This document shows positions 40,749-43,524 of a stretch of DNA of 43,524 nucleotides, piece by piece; position 1 is the first letter of the stretch; every line of letters begins with the position of its first letter. This stretch comes from Candidatus Heimdallarchaeota archaeon. Lineage in GTDB: Archaea; Asgardarchaeota; Heimdallarchaeia; Heimdallarchaeales; Heimdallarchaeaceae. The stretch lies in the NCBI GenBank assembly GCA_016840095.1, contig JAEOSZ010000047.1, positions 1 through 43,524 of the forward strand. Reading direction: 5' to 3'. A program made the translations under genes and the position numbers. The notes below the pieces were generated by a model. That model did not search any database, was not told where the DNA came from, and saw only the letters and a list, made by a program, of their open reading frames with translations.

Positions 40749-41348
40749 ATGAATCTCACTGAACTAGCTAAGAAAAGACGTTCATATAGGAAACTAGAAC
40801 AAATTTCAATAACACCTGAAATTATAAAAGAATTGGTGGAAATAGTAGAATTTTCTCCATCTTGTGATAACAAACAGCCCTGGAGATTTATTTTTGTCTA
40901 TGATAAGGATAAATTAACAGAACTAAATGAGGTTTTTCATGAGAAAAATAGTTGGGTGAAGAATGCTTCATTACTTGTAGCTGTTTTTTCAAATCAAGAT
41001 TCTGGTTGTAATATCTCGGATAGAGACTATTACTTGTTTGACACTGGAATTGCTGTTTCATATCTAATACTAAGAGCAACAGAAATGGGTTTGGTAGCTC
41101 ATCCTACCTCATATTATGACGAAAAGAAAGCAAAACACATTCTAAATTTACCAGAAGAAATGGTTTTGATTACAATTTTAGCTATTGGCAAGCACTCTGA
41201 CTCTTCAGAAGTTATCCTTTCACCTGACCAAGAGAAAGATGAACGACAAAGACCAAGAAGACTCAGTTTACAGTATCTAAGCTATCTTGATAGGTATGTT
41301 GAAGATTATGAAGAAGATAAAAAAAGAATTGAGAAAATTTTCAAATAA
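40749..41348 (+). CDS. Nitroreductase-family FMN protein
   Basis: A 200-residue nitroreductase-fold flavoprotein. RRSYRKL near the N-terminus contacts the FMN phosphate, followed by EFSPSCDNKQPWRF (the usual P-S-x-x-N-x-Q-P-W-x-F) and TGIAVSYLILRATEMGL, then a LAIGKH strand. It should dimerise, bind FMN and use NAD(P)H or F420-type donors to reduce quinones or nitro groups; the substrate is unknown. The C-terminus is longer and charged (YEEDKKRIEKIFK). ATG 40749 preferred; GTG 40740 in the same frame is possible. A box A-like AATTAAATAC (about 40711-40720) lies about 30 bases upstream. Convergent with the membrane gene, 6 bases apart. Confidence 0.82.
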   Translation: MNLTELAKKRRSYRKLEQISITPEIIKELVEIVEFSPSCDNKQPWRFIFVYDKDKLTELNEVFHEKNSWVKNASLLVAVFSNQDSGCNISDRDYYLFDTGIAVSYLILRATEMGLVAHPTSYYDEKKAKHILNLPEEMVLITILAIGKHSDSSEVILSPDQEKDERQRPRRLSLQYLSYLDRYVEDYEEDKKRIEKIFK

Positions 41349-41354
41349 AATGCA

Positions 41355-42005
41355 TTAGTTCGAAGTTTGTATATTCTTTTCTTTTTCTCCTCTTTGTTTC
41401 TTTCTCTTAACTGATTTGTATCTTTTAAACACAAAAGAAGCTGTTACAAGTACTAACAAGGTAACATATAATGTTTTTAGGAAAATTGTTGCAGGTAGGT
41501 TTGGAGCGAGATCTGTTCCTATTAACATCCCATGGACAACACCAAATAGAAGTGCAATGTAATTCAATCCATGAATATACCTCCACCATTTCTTGATTCT
41601 TGGTTGGAGTATGCCTGCGATAACTGCTAATATAACTAAGTATAAAGCTGGTCTTCCAGCTAAGAACCAAAATGTTCTCCAATCATCAAATCGAGGAACA
41701 AAAACATCAGCTGAACCTGTTAAAATGGAAAGAAATACTGGATGTAAGATTATTAGAACTAATCCAGTATATGCAAATATATGATGGACTTTTTTGTATG
41801 GTTTTCCAAATATTTGATAAACTTCTTTAGTGAATGCTGCCATAATGCTTGAGATAAATAAAGTTAAGAGACCAAACAGAGCAAAAATTCTAAGGAAGTC
41901 ATATAGAACAACTGTCATTGGTCCAAGAATAAAAACTAGAAATACAGCTAGGTACAAACTAAGAATTACAGTTATAATTATGATTTGCTTGGTTCTTTTA
42001 TTCAT
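41355..42005 (-). CDS. Ferric reductase-like transmembrane heme protein (MsrQ/YedZ-like)
   Basis: A 216-residue integral membrane protein with six hydrophobic segments. Heme-coordinating histidines appear in the expected helices: HHIFAYTGLVLIILHP (third segment) and WRYIHGLNYIALLFGVVHGM (fifth), the paired His arrangement of the ferric-reductase-like domain shared by MsrQ/YedZ, FRE and NOX. No flavin or NADPH domain follows, so the protein should be a heme-only electron carrier like MsrQ. A basic, polar tail (KRYKSVKRKKQRGEK) faces the cytosol. No MsrP-like partner is next to it. Electrons and partner unknown; function inferred from the fold. Confidence 0.78.
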   Translation of the reverse strand: MNKRTKQIIIITVILSLYLAVFLVFILGPMTVVLYDFLRIFALFGLLTLFISSIMAAFTKEVYQIFGKPYKKVHHIFAYTGLVLIILHPVFLSILTGSADVFVPRFDDWRTFWFLAGRPALYLVILAVIAGILQPRIKKWWRYIHGLNYIALLFGVVHGMLIGTDLAPNLPATIFLKTLYVTLLVLVTASFVFKRYKSVKRKKQRGEKEKNIQTSN

Positions 42006-42049
42006 GTTATATAATTATCTTAACTTTAAATAAATATTTTTCAAAAAAA

Positions 42050-42310
42050 TTATAAAATTATTGGGAATTCATGTATCTTTGCTTCTGCTTTTAGTTGATT
42101 GGTATCAATGGTTTCTATTCCGATTAATTGAAGAAATTTTGTTAGATCTTTGATGATTTCTTCTCTATTTTTTTCAGATGCAAGACAATTCAATGCTTTA
42201 AATCTAATTATTTCTAAATCTGTGGGTATAAGGTTATCTCGTATGCAGATTTCTATTGAATTTTCAGTAAAATAAGGAATAACTATTTTGACAAATTGCT
42301 CATTTGTCAT
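42050..42310 (-). CDS. Small hypothetical helical protein
   Basis: An 86-residue protein that I do not recognise. It is mostly helical (about 3-20, 42-65) with one hydrophobic C-terminal end (EFPIIL) and no signal peptide. Composition and length are those of small cytosolic adaptors. It is on the same strand as, and 44 bases upstream of, the ferric-reductase-like gene, so the two may share a transcript. Confidence 0.4.
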   Translation of the reverse strand: MTNEQFVKIVIPYFTENSIEICIRDNLIPTDLEIIRFKALNCLASEKNREEIIKDLTKFLQLIGIETIDTNQLKAEAKIHEFPIIL

Positions 42311-42381
42311 GTTTACATTGAATGAAAATTGTATTTAACCTTTTTCTAGAAACACTAGTTAAAATTTCGAACTTTGAGCTA

Positions 42382-43326
42382 CTAATCACTTAAAGTGTAC
42401 TCAGTTGTAGTATATGACTCTCGAATACTCACTCTACCATTAGTATATTGTGTAGCAAATTGGCCACAATTTGTACCAATATCATTTTCCTCCCATTCTC
42501 CAATACTTATTGCAGCGCCAAAACCAAGTTTTCTAAATTCTTTTACTAATGGGAAGATATCTAGGTTTTCCTCAGTTATTCCACTTTGAAGTTTGTTGTC
42601 TTTTGCTTTGTTAGTGGGATTAACTGGAGTGAGTTTAATCCAATATTTTTCTGGGTCAAAAATGTGAGATACAATTTCTGGATTAATTGTAGAATCTGCA
42701 GCAACTGCAAAATTGAGAGTAATTTTTCTGTCTCCTTTCTTATACCATCTCTCACCATACTCTGCAATTTTAGCCAAATCCCAGATGTTGTTGGTCATCC
42801 ATTTTTCTCTTTCAGTTTGATCTGTAGAATGGATGGAAAACTGTAATTGAAAATTACCACTTGAATAATATCTATCTTTTATTTCAATCAGCTCTTCGAG
42901 AAATTCATCACCGTTCTTAGGAGCAATTGTACTTATACATGGCATTAATCCTGGAGCATCATATCTCTCAGGAAGTAACCTCAAAACCTCTAATACATTC
43001 TTGTTGAGTGTTGGTTCTCCCATTCGAGCGAATTGGATTTTAAACTTAGGAACTGGGATTTTGCCTTCTGGAAAGCGTTTCTTAATCATATAATCAATTG
43101 CTTCAAACATACCTTCAGTAGAAATTTTACCGTGATAATATTCTCCTGCATCACACATCAAGCATCCAACAGGACAGCCATACATAGTTGAAATAATCAA
43201 AACCCATTTCTCTTCTCTAGGAATTGGAGGTTGTAAGCTTTCGACAAATTCTACTATTTTGTCTTCTTGTTTAGCTATGTAAAGAATAGCTAAATCCTCC
43301 TTACCAAATCTCCCGAGAAGCTCCAT
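42382..43326 (-). CDS. RlmN/Cfr-like radical SAM enzyme
   Basis: About 314 residues from ATG 43326; the frame continues to TTG 43341, and residue numbers here count from that TTG. The SAM-cluster motif is C56-x3-C60-x2-C63 (YGCPVGCLMC), as in RlmN/Cfr. RMGEPTLN (about 106-113) corresponds to the G-M-G-E-P-L-x-N motif, FSIHSTDQTEREKWM to the S-x-H/S-x segment, and C292 in NDIGTNCGQFA to the second catalytic cysteine (RlmN Cys355, A-C-G-Q-L). Retaining both cysteines supports a two-cysteine methyl transfer to RNA, or a relative of it. The usual N-terminal RNA-binding domain is shorter here. It overlaps the end of the TrxR-like gene by 26 bases and is probably co-expressed with it. Confidence 0.75.
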   Translation of the reverse strand: MELLGRFGKEDLAILYIAKQEDKIVEFVESLQPPIPREEKWVLIISTMYGCPVGCLMCDAGEYYHGKISTEGMFEAIDYMIKKRFPEGKIPVPKFKIQFARMGEPTLNKNVLEVLRLLPERYDAPGLMPCISTIAPKNGDEFLEELIEIKDRYYSSGNFQLQFSIHSTDQTEREKWMTNNIWDLAKIAEYGERWYKKGDRKITLNFAVAADSTINPEIVSHIFDPEKYWIKLTPVNPTNKAKDNKLQSGITEENLDIFPLVKEFRKLGFGAAISIGEWEENDIGTNCGQFATQYTNGRVSIRESYTTTEYTLSD

Positions 43327-43524
43327 GATAACTTTCTTCAATAGTTACCTCTTTAACTATTTCCATAGCAGCTTTCATACCATCGCCCATAGCAATAGAA
43401 ACTTGACGATAGTTGTCTCTTTTCACATCTCCAACAAAATAGAGAAATCTATTTTCTGATTTTCCTTCATAAACAGAAAGTAGTTTATCCGAAACAATAT
43501 CTAGATTAGGTTCTCTCCCTATAG
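43301..43524 (-). CDS. Thioredoxin-reductase-like flavoprotein, C-terminal part
   Basis: The frame is open from the right window edge (it enters mid-codon) to TAA at 43301-43303. About 74 residues are visible. They show IGREPNLDIVSD, the strand that closes the NAD domain, then FVGDVKRDN and VSIAMGDGMKAAMEI, the FAD-binding G-D motif and helix that end pyridine nucleotide-disulfide oxidoreductases of the thioredoxin-reductase type. The redox-active cysteine pair lies outside the window. The stop overlaps the start of the radical SAM gene, which suggests one transcript and perhaps electron supply to it. Exact reductase type unknown. Confidence 0.7.
   Translation of the reverse strand, partial: IGREPNLDIVSDKLLSVYEGKSENRFLYFVGDVKRDNYRQVSIAMGDGMKAAMEIVKEVTIEESYHGASREIW

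Overview
The window is AT-rich archaeal DNA, most likely from an Asgard archaeon. The informational genes are archaeal: a TATA-binding protein, a group II chaperonin (thermosome), ribosomal protein S25e, a RadA-type recombinase, an XPB helicase with its Bax1 nuclease, and an archaeal-type histidyl-tRNA synthetase. Many genes have an archaeal box A about 25 bases before the start codon, so leaderless transcripts are probably common. Alongside these sit eukaryote-flavoured proteins: an Arf-like GTPase with an extra C-terminal domain, a longin-like/V4R (TRAPP-type) protein, a membrane protein with a RING-H2-like finger, a secernin, and TPR proteins. That mixture points to Asgard, perhaps Heimdallarchaeia. 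The lineage is inferred from gene content; no rRNA or tRNA gene is present to test it.

Layout. 1-5.8 kb: the 3' end of an SDR epimerase gene, a membrane-anchored metallo-beta-lactamase-fold protein, a small TPR protein, a two-gene minus-strand operon (degenerate MfnF-like ASKHA protein, then longin-like/V4R protein), a two-helix PH-like membrane protein and a URO-D-family protein. 5.9-10.1 kb: S25e, RadA, flavodiiron protein, a tiny helical protein and an EcKL/APH-like kinase. 10.1-16.4 kb: thermosome, a 363-base divergent intergenic region, the Arf-like GTPase, HisRS and a TPR-like protein. 16.4-25.6 kb, all minus strand: a TPR protein with a probable 5' frame error, a large unknown protein with an amphipathic linker helix, a candidate box C/D sRNA (plus strand), secernin, two tandem M20 peptidases, and a tandem pair of proteins sharing an unknown domain, one carrying the RING-like finger. 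25.6-35.6 kb: nucleotidyltransferase, transsulfuration-type PLP enzyme (plus strand), M42 peptidase, TBP, MTA phosphorylase, Bax1-XPB operon, coiled-coil/LURP-like protein and sirtuin. 35.6-43.5 kb: two-subunit class I fumarase, a frameshifted methyltransferase, an anchored surface protein, an NTF2-like remnant, an oligopeptidase B-like peptidase, nitroreductase, ferric-reductase-like membrane protein, a small unknown, an RlmN/Cfr-like radical SAM enzyme and the 3' end of a thioredoxin-reductase-like gene.

The genes form a patchwork of one- to three-gene units rather than one large operon. Peptide and amino-acid catabolism is prominent (two M20, M42, oligopeptidase B, secernin, PLP lyase), which fits a peptide-using heterotroph. 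DNA repair (RadA, XPB-Bax1) and oxygen/redox handling (flavodiiron protein, nitroreductase, TrxR-like) are also represented. No CRISPR array, insertion sequence, integrase or phage gene was seen.
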